From Ga0077548 sp035440445 (lineage in GTDB: Bacteria; Pseudomonadota; Alphaproteobacteria; Rhizobiales; Xanthobacteraceae), in contig DAORMJ010000009.1 of the NCBI GenBank assembly GCA_035440445.1, positions 62,001-126,000 of the forward strand: DNA of 64,000 nucleotides, in the 5' to 3' direction. The notes beneath the pieces were generated by a model that had not been told where the DNA came from, searched no databases, and was given only the letters and a program-made list of their open reading frames with translations. Below are positions 15,816 through 24,389 of this stretch, piece by piece (positions within the stretch are counted from its first letter, which is position 1; each line of letters begins with the position of its first letter). Position numbers and translations under genes: made by a program.

Positions 15816-16247
15816 CTAGGCGTCGATGCCGCTGCGGAGCAGCAGCCGCTCCGCGCTGTCGTTCCAAACATCCATTTGCACAATCTTCCCGCCCCGGACG
15901 ATGAACCGGTCGACATACCGGTTGTCTTCGAAGGGGGTGCCGTCGGGCCACTCTCCGTACAGCGTGCCGGTGTTGTAGACGACAGTTTCGCCAACACCCG
16001 GAACGACGTCGGTGCGTCCCATTTTCTTCTTCACCCATTTGTAGCGCTTAGCATTGAACGCGATGCTCTCGCGGGGGTGCATGAATTTTCTGCCGCCGGT
16101 GAATGTCAGCTTCAAATCTGACGCGATGAATTTCGATGCCGCCTCGACATCGGGGATCATCGACGCGGTCAGAAAGCTCTCGACGATCTTGGCGGCGTGT
16201 TCGGCTTCCGAACGGCTATCGGATTGGTTCAACGCGGTAACGGCCAT
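15816..16247 (-). CDS. SnoaL/NTF2-like protein
   Basis: This 143-residue protein of the NTF2-like fold matches proteins annotated as SnoaL-like or limonene-hydroxide-hydrolase-like. It has an N-terminal helix (AAKIVESFLTASM), the aromatic strand NTGTLYGEWPDGTPFEDNRY and a terminal strand FIVRGGKIVQMDVWND. The start is ATG 16247 because a perfect AGGAGGA lies 6 bases upstream (minus strand); the frame runs open to 16394 but crosses the promoter dyad. Members are small cone-shaped enzymes or binding proteins with diverse chemistry. It is divergent from the branched-chain-type ABC operon and probably co-regulated with it through the palindrome at 16328-16349. Confidence 0.75.
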   Translation of the reverse strand: MAVTALNQSDSRSEAEHAAKIVESFLTASMIPDVEAASKFIASDLKLTFTGGRKFMHPRESIAFNAKRYKWVKKKMGRTDVVPGVGETVVYNTGTLYGEWPDGTPFEDNRYVDRFIVRGGKIVQMDVWNDSAERLLLRSGIDA

Positions 16248-16327
16248 CGGTATTCCTCCTGCGGCGGTCTTCGCCGGATGGAAATGCATAAACTGGGCCG
16301 TAGCGCGAACCATTTGTCCGCGCAAGA

Positions 16328-16349
16328 TCGTATACAATATTGTATACGA
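16328..16349. promoter_or_regulatory. 22-bp perfect palindrome in a divergent promoter
   Basis: The centre is GTATACAATATTGTATAC (16330-16347) and the symmetry extends two more bases on each side. It lies between the SnoaL-like gene (start 16247, minus) and the ABC binding-protein gene (start 16495, plus). TTGTATACAA-like centres are typical of FCD-type GntR operators, and such a regulator is encoded at 15065-15814. Confidence 0.75.
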
Positions 16350-16494
16350 AAGGTGCAGTCCGGAAATCAAATGCCTACGGTTTAGGCGCGGCAAAGCATG
16401 GCTTTTTCAGAGACGCCAGTGTTTTCAGGCGCTTGGAACTGGCACGGCGATTGCGAAGCATCGGTCAATGCTTACACCTTATCGGGAGGGTTGC

Positions 16495-17028
16495 ATGGCA
16501 ATCTCGCAGCGAATTTCGAGGACGCGCCGGGCCGTTTTTGTCGGCGCGGCAATTCTGCTTTCGGCAGCATTCATGCCGGCCCAGGCGCAGGACATCGTGA
16601 AGTTCGGACTGGTCGCCGCGCTGTCCGGCCAGTCCGCGCAGTCCGGTCAGGCGATTATTCGCGGTCTTACGATCGCGATAGACGAAATCAACGCGAAGGG
16701 CGGCGTCAACGGCAAGAAGGTGGAGCTCGTCACGCGCGACGACGAAAGCAATCCCGCGAAGGGCGTTCTTGCAGCGCGCGAACTCGTGCAACGCGAGCAA
16801 GTGGCGGTGCTCTTCGGCGGTCTCGACACGCCGGTCTCGATGGCCATCGTGCCTTTCGCAAACCAGAACAAGGTGCCGTTCATCGGCGTGTGGGCGGCCG
16901 GTACGCCAATCACGCGCAATGGCGCGGAAGAAAATTACGTGTTTCGCGTGTCGGCGGTTGATGCGATCGTCGGTGAAGCGCTCGTGAATTATGCCGTGAA
17001 GAAATACGGCTCGAAGAATCCTGCATGA
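16495..17028 (+). pseudogene. LivJ/LivK-like binding protein, N-terminal part, frameshifted
   Basis: This is the first 177 residues of a branched-chain-amino-acid-type periplasmic binding protein. It has a signal peptide ending near AQAQ (residue about 30), then IVKFGLVAALSGQSAQSGQ and the ligand-pocket region VAVLFGGLDTPVSMAIVPFANQNKVPFIGVW. GGGAGG precedes the ATG at 16495. The frame meets TGA at 17026 directly after KYGSKNPA, and the protein continues without loss in the +1-shifted frame from ATG 17025. A single missing base near 17024 explains both halves. Whether this is a real mutation, a draft-sequence error or a tolerated ATGA restart cannot be told from the sequence; a restart product would lack the signal peptide. 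Confidence 0.8.
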
Positions 17029-17681
17029 TCCTGGTCAACAATTCCTGGGGAGAGTCCAACGAGAAGGGCCTGAAAGCCGCGCTCGGTGCGAATTCGATAC
17101 CGAACGCCGGTGTCGAGAAGTTCGAGGCCAATGATGTTGACGTCGTGCCGCAACTCACGCGTCTCAAGGCGGCCGGTGCGGACGTACTGTTTCTTGTCGG
17201 CAATGTCGGACCTTCGGCGATCGTCGTTAAGTCGCTGGACCGCATGGGCTGGAACGTACCGATCGTTTCACATTGGGGTCCGGCCGGCGGCCGCTTCTCC
17301 GAACTCGCGGGTCCAAGCGCCTCGAAGGTTCACTTCATCCAGACCTACAGCTTTTCCGGTAAGCTCAGCCCGAAGGGAGCGGCGGTTTTCGACGCGCTCA
17401 AGAAGAAATATCCAGAGATCAAATCTGCCGCCGACGTTACGCCTGCTGTTGGCATCGCAAACGCTTACGACGCGACGCACCTTGTTGCGATCGCGATCAA
17501 CAAGGCAAAATCCATCGAAGGTCCGAAAGTCCGCACCGCGATGTATGAGATCGACAAGTACGAAGGACTGATCAAGACCTATAACAAGCCGTTCACGCCG
17601 AAGAACCACGATGCACTCGGCGCGGACGACTACATTTTCACGCACTTCAAGGACGGCGAAATCCTTCCGTTGGTGAATTGA
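17025..17681 (+). pseudogene. LivJ/LivK-like binding protein, C-terminal part
   Basis: These 218 residues continue the interrupted binding protein: MILVNNSWGESNEKG, then the second lobe with DVVPQLTRLKAAGADVLFLV and GIANAYDATHLVAIAINKA, ending at 17681. It overlaps the upstream half by ATGA. The rest of the operon (LivH-like permease, LivM/G/F fusion) follows after a hairpin. Together with the upstream half it makes a normal binding protein of about 395 residues. Confidence 0.78.
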
Positions 17682-17687
17682 GGGTGA

Positions 17688-17710
17688 GGGCGGGGCGCTC
17701 CGCCCCGCTC
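17688..17710 (+). promoter_or_regulatory. Intercistronic hairpin after the binding-protein gene
   Basis: The arms GCGGGGCG (17690-17697) and CGCCCCGC (17701-17708) make a perfect 8-bp GC stem with a 3-base loop. No T run follows. Such hairpins between a binding-protein gene and its permease gene often protect the upstream mRNA and keep binding protein in excess. Confidence 0.55.
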
Positions 17711-17733
17711 ATCTCGAAGCGAGGCAAACTGAC

Positions 17734-18606
17734 ATGCTCGTGATCCCGGCGATCATCACCGGCCTCGGCTTAGGCAGCATGTACGGACTGATCGCGCTCG
17801 GCTTTCATATTACGTATTCGGTATCGAATACGGTCAATTTCTCGCAGGGCTCGTCCATGATGCTGGGTGCGGTCCTCGGTTATATTTTCACAATCCGCTA
17901 CGGCGTGCCGGTACCGCTTGCCATATTGCTTTCGCTCACTTGCTGCGCGCTATTCGGTTTGGTCGTCGAAAGAGTGCTGGTCCGGCCTTTCGCCGAGCGG
18001 GGATCGAATGCGTGGCTGATGGCAACGGTCGCCGGCGGCATCGTGCTCGATAACGTCGTGCTTTTTACTTACGGCAAGGAGCCGCGAAGCTTTCCGTCGC
18101 CGCTCGCCTCGAAGCCAGTCGAGATTTTCGGCACCGGCGTTTATCCGCTGCAACTTATCATTCCGCTGGTCGGCCTGGGCGCTGCATTCGCGCTGCATTT
18201 CATCTCGCGGAAGACCAAACTCGGCAAAGCACTTCCTGCCACCGTGCAGAATCCCGACGCCGCACAACTCATGGGGATCAACGTCCGGCTCGTCATCGCG
18301 ATCTCATTCATGATCTCGACCGCGCTTGCGGGAATGGCGGGGCTGTTGATTGCACCGCTCTTCAATATCCATTCCGACATGGGAACGCTGTTTGGAATCA
18401 AGGCATTTGCGGTCGCGATCCTGGGCGGCATAACATCCGCATGGGGTGTCATGCTGGCAGGGCTTGCCTATGGCCTGATCGAAGCGTTCGTCACCACATT
18501 TCTTGGCTCGGTCTACACGCAGATTGTAACGTTCTCTCTGGTCATCGTGGTTCTGGCGATTTTGCCGAACGGCATCTTCGGCCGCGAAGCGGTGAAGAAG
18601 GTATGA
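17734..18606 (+). CDS. Branched-chain-type ABC permease, LivH-like
   Basis: This 290-residue inner-membrane permease has about eight hydrophobic segments. The start is typical of the family (VIPAIITGLGLGSMYGLIALGFHITYSVSNTVNFSQG), the conserved coupling region NPDAAQLMGINVRLVIAISF lies near residue 175, and the C-terminal segment is AILGGITSAWGVMLAGLAYGLIEAF. It pairs with the LivM domain of the next gene, whose ATG (18603) overlaps its TGA. Substrates of this class include amino acids, urea, amides and many aromatic acids. The adjoining amidohydrolase suggests a nitrogen-containing ring or amide, but this is inference. Confidence 0.87.
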   Translation: MLVIPAIITGLGLGSMYGLIALGFHITYSVSNTVNFSQGSSMMLGAVLGYIFTIRYGVPVPLAILLSLTCCALFGLVVERVLVRPFAERGSNAWLMATVAGGIVLDNVVLFTYGKEPRSFPSPLASKPVEIFGTGVYPLQLIIPLVGLGAAFALHFISRKTKLGKALPATVQNPDAAQLMGINVRLVIAISFMISTALAGMAGLLIAPLFNIHSDMGTLFGIKAFAVAILGGITSAWGVMLAGLAYGLIEAFVTTFLGSVYTQIVTFSLVIVVLAILPNGIFGREAVKKV

Positions 18607-20966
18607 TTTTCCAAGGGCAGAAGCTCCCGGAATCCATCAACACGGCACTCATCCTCGTGTTGACGATTGCCGCAGTAAGCTACGCATGGCTTGCGAAAGG
18701 GTACGGCCCGTTCGTTCTCGCACTTCTTGCGCTGAATATCATCGTCTGTGTCGGATTGAATGTACTTCTGGGTCTTGCGGGACAGGTCTCGCTTGGCCAT
18801 GTCGGCTTCTACGCGATCGGCGCCTATACGGTCGCGGTGCTGACACTCAAAGGCTTGAGCTTCTGGCTTGTCTTGCCGCTGGCCGCTCTTTTCGCGGGAG
18901 CCGTTGGCTTTCTCCTAGCCATTCCCGCACTTCGCGTGACGGGCCCATATCTCGCAATGATGACGATCGCATTCGGCTTTATCGTCCACCACGGCACCAT
19001 CGAGTGGCACGCGGTGACGGGTGGCGCGAACGGGTTGATGGGCCTGCCGGCCCCAAGCTTGTTCGGAAAGGCGTTTGCCGAGCGAGAGATGGGGATACTT
19101 GCGGCGTTGCTTGCCGGGTTCTCGATGTATTTGTTTCAGCGCATCGCGCGCAGTCCATGGGGTAAGGCGATGGTCGCCGTGCGCGATACGGAAGTCGCGG
19201 CGCAATCCGTGGGCCTCAATCCCGTCACCGTTAAAAGTGCTGCCTTTGCTTTGTCGGCGCTGTTTACCGGGCTTGCCGGCGGCATGTTCGCGCCGCTCCT
19301 GATGTTTGTTGCGCCCGACTCTTTCCCGTTCTCGCAATCCATCCTTTTTCTGCTTGCGGTAATCATCGGCGGGGCAGGCAGCCTATTTGCGCCGGTTGTC
19401 GGAAGCCTTGTCGCGGTCGTGCTGCCGGAAATGCTTTCGTGGCTCGCGGAGTACCGCTTGTTGTTCTTCGGCGCGCTCCTGCTCGTGGTGCTGTGGATTG
19501 CGCCGCGCGGTATATTGGGAACGATCGAGCATTTCCTGAAGCGCGTCGATCCGCGCAAAGCAGCGGCAAGCGGCTACGACATAGAGAAGTTTTTACGGCC
19601 CGCTGGAGACGCCGCCTTGCTCAAGGTGAGTGAGCTTGGCATTTCCTTCGGCGGCATCAAGGCGGCGAGGGATGTCAGCTTCTCTGCGGCCACGGGCAAG
19701 GTGACAAGCATCATCGGTCCGAACGGCGCGGGGAAAACAACTGTGCTGAATATGGTCGGCGGCTTCTATCGCCCGGATCAGGGCAGCATAAAACTGGCAG
19801 GCGAGGAACTTGCCGGCGCGCCGGCCTGGAAGGTAACGCGCAAGGGTATCGCGCGAACCTATCAGACGACGAAGCTGTTCGGTACCCTGAGCGTCGTCGA
19901 TAATCTGTTGATCGCGATGCGAGCAGGAAGTCTCGGAAATCCGCTGTCAGCGCTTTCGAAACGCGAAGCTATCACGGCCGTGGAGGCATTGCTGCTCTTC
20001 GTAGGTTATCGGGGCGCGCTCGCAACACCGGCCGACGATCTTCCACATGTCGACCGGCGTCTCGTCGAAATTGCGCGCGCGCTTGCGTTGAAGCCCAGAA
20101 TTCTTCTGCTCGACGAGCCTGCGGCAGGCTTGATGCGTGGCGACAAGGATTCGCTTGCGCTGCTTCTGCGGCGTATCGCCGATCTCGGCATTGCCGTCAT
20201 CCTGGTCGAGCACGACATGACGCTGGTCATGGGTGTGTCCGATCATATCGTTGTGCTCGACTCGGGCGTTCCGATCGCGGCGGGAACGCCGATACAGATC
20301 CGGCATGATCCGAAAGTGTTGAAAGCTTATCTCGGCGACGGCGAATCCCGTGCTCGCCCCCGGACCGAGGGGTGGCGGGGGACGCATGACGCAGTTCTCT
20401 CTTGCGTGAGGTTGACGGCGGGATATGGCGCGGCGCCCGTTTTGGAGGATGTAGATTTCGACGTACGTCCCGGCGAAGTGGTTGCGCTGCTTGGCGCCAA
20501 TGGCGCCGGCAAATCGACCACGATGCGGGCGCTGTCTGGGTTGAAGCGGCCGGTCGCGGGCGAGATCGTGCTCCTGAACACGCCAATTCAATATCTGCCC
20601 GCGCATCGGATCGCGGCGATGGGACTCACGTCGGTGCCGGAAGGGCGGCAGGTCTTTCCGGAAATGACGGTCCTCGACAACATCAAGCTGGGCGCACAAA
20701 CGCGCAAGCAGGTCGATTTCGACAGCGAAGTCGCGGCAATAATGAAGCGTTTTCCGCGGTTGCGTGATCGCATCAACAGCAAAGCCGGTCTGTTGTCGGG
20801 GGGCGAGCAGCAGATGCTGGCGATTGCGCGCGGCCTCATGGCGAAACCAAAAATTCTGCTGTTGGACGAACCGTCGCTCGGTCTCGCGCCCGCGATGGTG
20901 AACGAACTCTTCGACATCCTGGCCGAGCTTCGCGAAGAAGGCGTGACCATTTTGCTGGTCGATTAG
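18603..20966 (+). CDS. LivM-LivG-LivF fusion, cut short by an in-frame TAG
   Basis: This is a 787-residue fusion of three ABC subunits: a LivM-like permease (residues about 1-325, many membrane segments), a LivG-like ATPase (about 340-585, Walker A GPNGAGKTT near 371) and a LivF-like ATPase (about 600-787, Walker A GANGAGKST near 630, signature LSGGEQQML, Walker B ILLLDEPSLGLAP). Codon 788 is TAG (20964-20966), where relatives usually have Gln in LLVDQMA. The frame then runs on for 46 family-like codons to a TAA at 21105-21107. So a C-to-T change or base-call error has removed the tail of the second ATPase, after the Walker B but before the terminal strands. In the LivG domain the usual LS-GG-type signature is replaced by LPHVDRR, so the first site may differ in activity. 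Confidence 0.85.
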   Translation: MIFQGQKLPESINTALILVLTIAAVSYAWLAKGYGPFVLALLALNIIVCVGLNVLLGLAGQVSLGHVGFYAIGAYTVAVLTLKGLSFWLVLPLAALFAGAVGFLLAIPALRVTGPYLAMMTIAFGFIVHHGTIEWHAVTGGANGLMGLPAPSLFGKAFAEREMGILAALLAGFSMYLFQRIARSPWGKAMVAVRDTEVAAQSVGLNPVTVKSAAFALSALFTGLAGGMFAPLLMFVAPDSFPFSQSILFLLAVIIGGAGSLFAPVVGSLVAVVLPEMLSWLAEYRLLFFGALLLVVLWIAPRGILGTIEHFLKRVDPRKAAASGYDIEKFLRPAGDAALLKVSELGISFGGIKAARDVSFSAATGKVTSIIGPNGAGKTTVLNMVGGFYRPDQGSIKLAGEELAGAPAWKVTRKGIARTYQTTKLFGTLSVVDNLLIAMRAGSLGNPLSALSKREAITAVEALLLFVGYRGALATPADDLPHVDRRLVEIARALALKPRILLLDEPAAGLMRGDKDSLALLLRRIADLGIAVILVEHDMTLVMGVSDHIVVLDSGVPIAAGTPIQIRHDPKVLKAYLGDGESRARPRTEGWRGTHDAVLSCVRLTAGYGAAPVLEDVDFDVRPGEVVALLGANGAGKSTTMRALSGLKRPVAGEIVLLNTPIQYLPAHRIAAMGLTSVPEGRQVFPEMTVLDNIKLGAQTRKQVDFDSEVAAIMKRFPRLRDRINSKAGLLSGGEQQMLAIARGLMAKPKILLLDEPSLGLAPAMVNELFDILAELREEGVTILLVD

Positions 20967-21107
20967 ATGGCGGCGCTTGCGCTCACGATCGCTGATCGCG
21001 GCTACGTGCTGGAGTCCGGCCGCGTCGTGCAGAAGGGAGACGCGAAATCTCTCTCCGCCGATGCCAGACTTGAAGCTGCGTATCTTGGTCAGGCCAGGTC
21101 AGCGTAA
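20967..21107 (+). pseudogene. Detached C-terminus of the LivF domain
   Basis: In phase with the preceding gene and following its TAG, these codons read MAALALTIADRGYVLESGRV and on to a typical AYLG end, closing with TAA at 21105-21107. This is the normal tail of a LivF ATPase. The next gene starts one base later, at 21109, so the original operon spacing is intact. Its preservation suggests a very recent nonsense change, suppression, or a sequencing error. Confidence 0.8.
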
Positions 21108-21108
21108 A

Positions 21109-22365
21109 ATGCCGGACGCGCTTGACCTCGTTATTCGCCGCGCGCGGCTGCCCGGTGCAGCTCTGGACAGCCTCGTCGACATCGGCGTGCGGGGCGGGAC
21201 CATCGCAGCGATTGCCCCTGTCCTTGAAGCATCCGTAAGCGAGTTTGATGCAGCCGGTAGAATTACGATTCCTGGATTTGTCGAGACGCATATTCATCTC
21301 GACAAGTCATGCATCTTTGATCGCTGCCACCTCCACGAGGGAACCCTCGAGGAAGCGATCAAGGAAGTTGCCTCCGCGAAGCGCGATTTCACGGAAGAAG
21401 ATATCTATCTGCGCGCGAGAAAGACGCTCGAAAAAGCGATCGTTCGCGGAACGACGCGAATGCGCACGCATGTCGAGGTGGATCCGCGCATCGGGCTGAA
21501 AGGCTTTCGTGCGATCAGCCGCCTGAAGCGCGAGTATGCCTGGGCCGTTGATCTGGAAATTTGCGTGTTTCCGCAAGAAGGGCTGCTTAACGATCCCGGC
21601 TGCGACGAGCTATTGGTCGCTGCTTGCGAACAGGGGGCCGATCTGATTGGCGGCTGTCCTTACACCGACAGTGATTCGTTGGCGCAGATTTCACGGATCT
21701 TCGATCTGGCGCGCGCGTTCGATCTCGATATTGACTTCCATCTCGACTTCGATCTGATGCCTGAGCGGATGGATCTCGACGAGATTTGCGAACAGACGTC
21801 TTTGCGCAAATGGGGCGGGCGCGTTGCGATCGGCCACGTCACCAAGTTGTCGGCTGTTGATGCGCTGACTTTTCAAGCGAAAGCGAAAATGCTGGCCGAT
21901 GCCGGTGTCGCCGTCACCGTACTGCCGGCAACCGATCTGTTTCTGATGGGGCGAGGCCATGAAGCCAATGTGCCGCGTGGCGTGACGCCCGCGCACAAAT
22001 TGCTGGCTCATGGCGTGAACTGTTCGCTCGCAACGAACAATGTCCTCAATCCCTTCACGCCATTTGGCGATTGTTCGCTACCGCGGATGGCAAATCTTTA
22101 TGCGAATGTCGCGCAAGCCGGTACTCTCGAAACGATCGCATCCTGTTTTGAGATGATTACACAGCGGCCTGCGAAGCTGACGAATTTGCGCGACTATGGC
22201 ATCAGCGTCGGCAATCCGGCGGATTTTGTAATTCTGGATTGCCATAGCATCGTCGGCGCGGTGGCTGAGATTGCGCAGCCCATTGTGGGTTTTAAGCGCG
22301 GGATCAAGACGTTTACGCACGCCGTTCCGGAATTGCATTTTACGGCTACGCGGCGCAGCACCTAA
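21109..22365 (+). CDS. CodA-like metal-dependent amidohydrolase
   Basis: This 418-residue amidohydrolase resembles cytosine-deaminase-type enzymes. The metal motif HIH is at 61-63 (PGFVETHIHLDKS), followed by a histidine in IDFHLDFDL and GHVTKLSA. In the strand-8 motif, where CodA-like enzymes have an aspartate (as in TDN or HDD), this protein has ATNNVLNPFTPFGD with Asn at 310. From memory, a subgroup shares this NNV form. It starts one base after the end of the full LivF frame, so it belongs to the ABC operon and probably deaminates or hydrolyses the imported compound, perhaps a pyrimidine- or triazine-like ring. The substrate cannot be read from the sequence. Confidence 0.82.
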   Translation: MPDALDLVIRRARLPGAALDSLVDIGVRGGTIAAIAPVLEASVSEFDAAGRITIPGFVETHIHLDKSCIFDRCHLHEGTLEEAIKEVASAKRDFTEEDIYLRARKTLEKAIVRGTTRMRTHVEVDPRIGLKGFRAISRLKREYAWAVDLEICVFPQEGLLNDPGCDELLVAACEQGADLIGGCPYTDSDSLAQISRIFDLARAFDLDIDFHLDFDLMPERMDLDEICEQTSLRKWGGRVAIGHVTKLSAVDALTFQAKAKMLADAGVAVTVLPATDLFLMGRGHEANVPRGVTPAHKLLAHGVNCSLATNNVLNPFTPFGDCSLPRMANLYANVAQAGTLETIASCFEMITQRPAKLTNLRDYGISVGNPADFVILDCHSIVGAVAEIAQPIVGFKRGIKTFTHAVPELHFTATRRST

Positions 22366-22713
22366 GCTCTGACCATAATTTCAGTTCGTCGGCTGATCGT
22401 GCCGGGTGAGGCGCGCGCTGTCTCTTGCCTGCCGTCTTGCGACTTGTCGAACCAAGACCGTCTGCAACTCATCGGGGCCATGGGGTTTGCGGATCATCCC
22501 GGCTCAGGAGGCGATCCAGAATAGCGCATAAGTATTGGTCATGATTTTGTATGATTAAAAAATAGGCGACGCATAGTGAATTGTATGCAGAGTGGAAGAG
22601 CGTTCCCGGGCTCCAAATCGATATCCTACTGGAATCACTAGATAAATTACGCTTTTGATAAGTTGGCATGTATTTCGCGATTGTTCCCCGAATGTGAATT
22701 CGGAGGGCTGGGA
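22366..22713. other. Intergenic region before the Dpp-type operon
   Basis: About 350 bases without a supported gene. The 3' half (from about 22540) is AT-rich and probably carries the promoter for the following operon. GGAGG near 22702 is the ribosome site of the binding-protein gene. A long minus-strand frame running through 22555-24297 is a shadow of that gene. Confidence 0.5.
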
Positions 22714-24333
22714 ATGAAACGTCGTGACTTTCTGAAATCGGCTGGCGTGCTGGCTGCGTCTACTGCTCTGACGGCACCTGCCGTCTTCTCTCCCGCGAAG
22801 GCGCAATCGCGCGCCGAGACGCTGCTGATCGTCTCGGAGGGGGGTCCCAATAACATCGACATCCACGGCGTCGGCACCAACGTGCCAGGCTATGAGGTGG
22901 CCTGGAATTGCTACAGCCGCCTCATCAGCCATGAAATGAAGACGCTGCCCAACGGCGTCGAGTATTACGACAAGGACAAATTCAAGCCGGAGCTCGCCGA
23001 GGACATGAAGATCGGTGACATGTCGGCGACCTTCAAGCTGCGCAAGGACGCAAAATTCCACGACGGCACGCCGATCACCGCGAAGGACGTAAAGTGGTCG
23101 CTCGACCGCGCCGTCACCGTCGGCGGCTTCCCGACCTTTCAAATGCGCGCTGGCTCGCTCGAGAAGCCTGAGCAGTTCGTCGTGGTCGATGACCACACCG
23201 TGCGCGTCGATTTCATCCGCAAGGATCGTCTCACGATCCCGGATCTCGCAGTGGTCGTCCCGGTCGTGATGCACTCGGAACTGGTGAAGAAGCACGCGAC
23301 GGAAAAGGACCCTTGGGGTCTCGACTACACGAAGCAGACCATCGCCGGCGGCGGCCCCTACAACGTCGCGAAGTGGACGCCGGGCACGGAAGTCATCTTC
23401 GAGCGCAACGAGAACTACAAGCTCGGACCGCTGCCGAAGACGAAACGCATCGTCTGGCGCATCGTGCCGTCCGCAGGAAACCGTCGCGCGCTGCTTGAGC
23501 GCGGCGATGCGGACATCTCCTATGAGTTGCCGAACAAGGACTTCGTCGAGCTGAAGGACGCTGGCAAGCTCAACATCGTGTCGACGCCATTCTCGAACGG
23601 CATCCAGTATCTCGGCATGAACGTGAAGAACCCGCCGTTCAACAATCCGAAGGTACGGCAGGCGGTGGCCTACGCGGTTCCTTACCAAAAGATCATGGAT
23701 GCGGTGCTTTACGGCCTCGGCGGCAAGACCTTCGGCGCTCCCGCAGACAAGAAAACCGAGGTCGCATGGCCGCAGGCTACCAAATACAACACCGATATTG
23801 CCAAGGCTAAGCAACTGATGGCGGAAGCCGGCTACCCGAACGGCTTCGAGACGACGCTCTCGTTTGACCTCAACTTCGCCGGCGTTAACGAGCCGACCTG
23901 CGTGCTGATCCAGGAAAGTCTGGCGCAGATCGGCATCAAGACTACGATCAATAAAGTGCCCGGCGCCAACTGGCGTACCGAACTGAACAAGAAGGTCATG
24001 CCGCTTTACGTCAATGTGTTCTCGGGCTGGCTCGATTACCCGGAATACTTCTTCTTCTGGTGCTACCACGGTGCAAATTCGATCTTCAACACCATGAGCT
24101 ACCAGTCGAAGGAGATGGATGCGCTCATCGACGGTGCGCGCAACGCCGCCGCCATCGGCGACACTGCGACCTACGAGAAGGACGTGAAGGGCTTCGTCGA
24201 TCTCGCGTTCCAGGACGTGCCGCGCATTCCGCTCTACCAGCCCTACTCGAATGTCGCGATGCAGAAGAATGTTTCCGGCTATCAGTACTGGTTCCACCGG
24301 CGTCTCGACTATCGCAATCTCGCCAAGGCCTAA
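22714..24333 (+). CDS. Dipeptide-type ABC binding protein (SBP family 5)
   Basis: This 539-residue periplasmic protein of the DppA/OppA class carries a Tat-type signal at the N-terminus (KRRDFLKSAGVLAAS) with a cleavage region near SPAKAQS. Family features include KFHDGTPITAKDVKWSLDRA (about 120-140) and PPFNNPKVRQAVAYAVPYQKI (about 308-330). GGAGG stands 8 bases before the ATG at 22714. It is the first gene of an operon with DppB-, DppC- and DppD/F-like subunits and the AtzG/AtzE/AtzH-like enzymes. Proteins of this class carry peptides but also ureides, opines and other amides. The downstream amidase genes point to an amide- or ureide-type ligand. Confidence 0.9.
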   Translation: MKRRDFLKSAGVLAASTALTAPAVFSPAKAQSRAETLLIVSEGGPNNIDIHGVGTNVPGYEVAWNCYSRLISHEMKTLPNGVEYYDKDKFKPELAEDMKIGDMSATFKLRKDAKFHDGTPITAKDVKWSLDRAVTVGGFPTFQMRAGSLEKPEQFVVVDDHTVRVDFIRKDRLTIPDLAVVVPVVMHSELVKKHATEKDPWGLDYTKQTIAGGGPYNVAKWTPGTEVIFERNENYKLGPLPKTKRIVWRIVPSAGNRRALLERGDADISYELPNKDFVELKDAGKLNIVSTPFSNGIQYLGMNVKNPPFNNPKVRQAVAYAVPYQKIMDAVLYGLGGKTFGAPADKKTEVAWPQATKYNTDIAKAKQLMAEAGYPNGFETTLSFDLNFAGVNEPTCVLIQESLAQIGIKTTINKVPGANWRTELNKKVMPLYVNVFSGWLDYPEYFFFWCYHGANSIFNTMSYQSKEMDALIDGARNAAAIGDTATYEKDVKGFVDLAFQDVPRIPLYQPYSNVAMQKNVSGYQYWFHRRLDYRNLAKA

Positions 24334-24341
24334 GCGCGTAA

Positions 24342-24367
24342 AGCGGGCGGCAATTGCGCCGCCCGCT
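24342..24367 (+). promoter_or_regulatory. Intercistronic hairpin after the Dpp-type binding protein
   Basis: AGCGGGCGGC (24342-24351) pairs perfectly with GCCGCCCGCT (24358-24367) across a 6-base loop. There is no long T run. Position and form match the hairpin at 17688-17710, so both operons may use it to keep binding-protein mRNA in excess over permease mRNA. Confidence 0.6.
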
Positions 24368-24389
24368 GCTTTCTCTCCGGAGTCGGAAA

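Noticed and set aside
22555..24297. 580-codon open frame on the minus strand
   Set aside because: It mirrors the Dpp-type binding-protein gene and has biased, repetitive composition with no family features.
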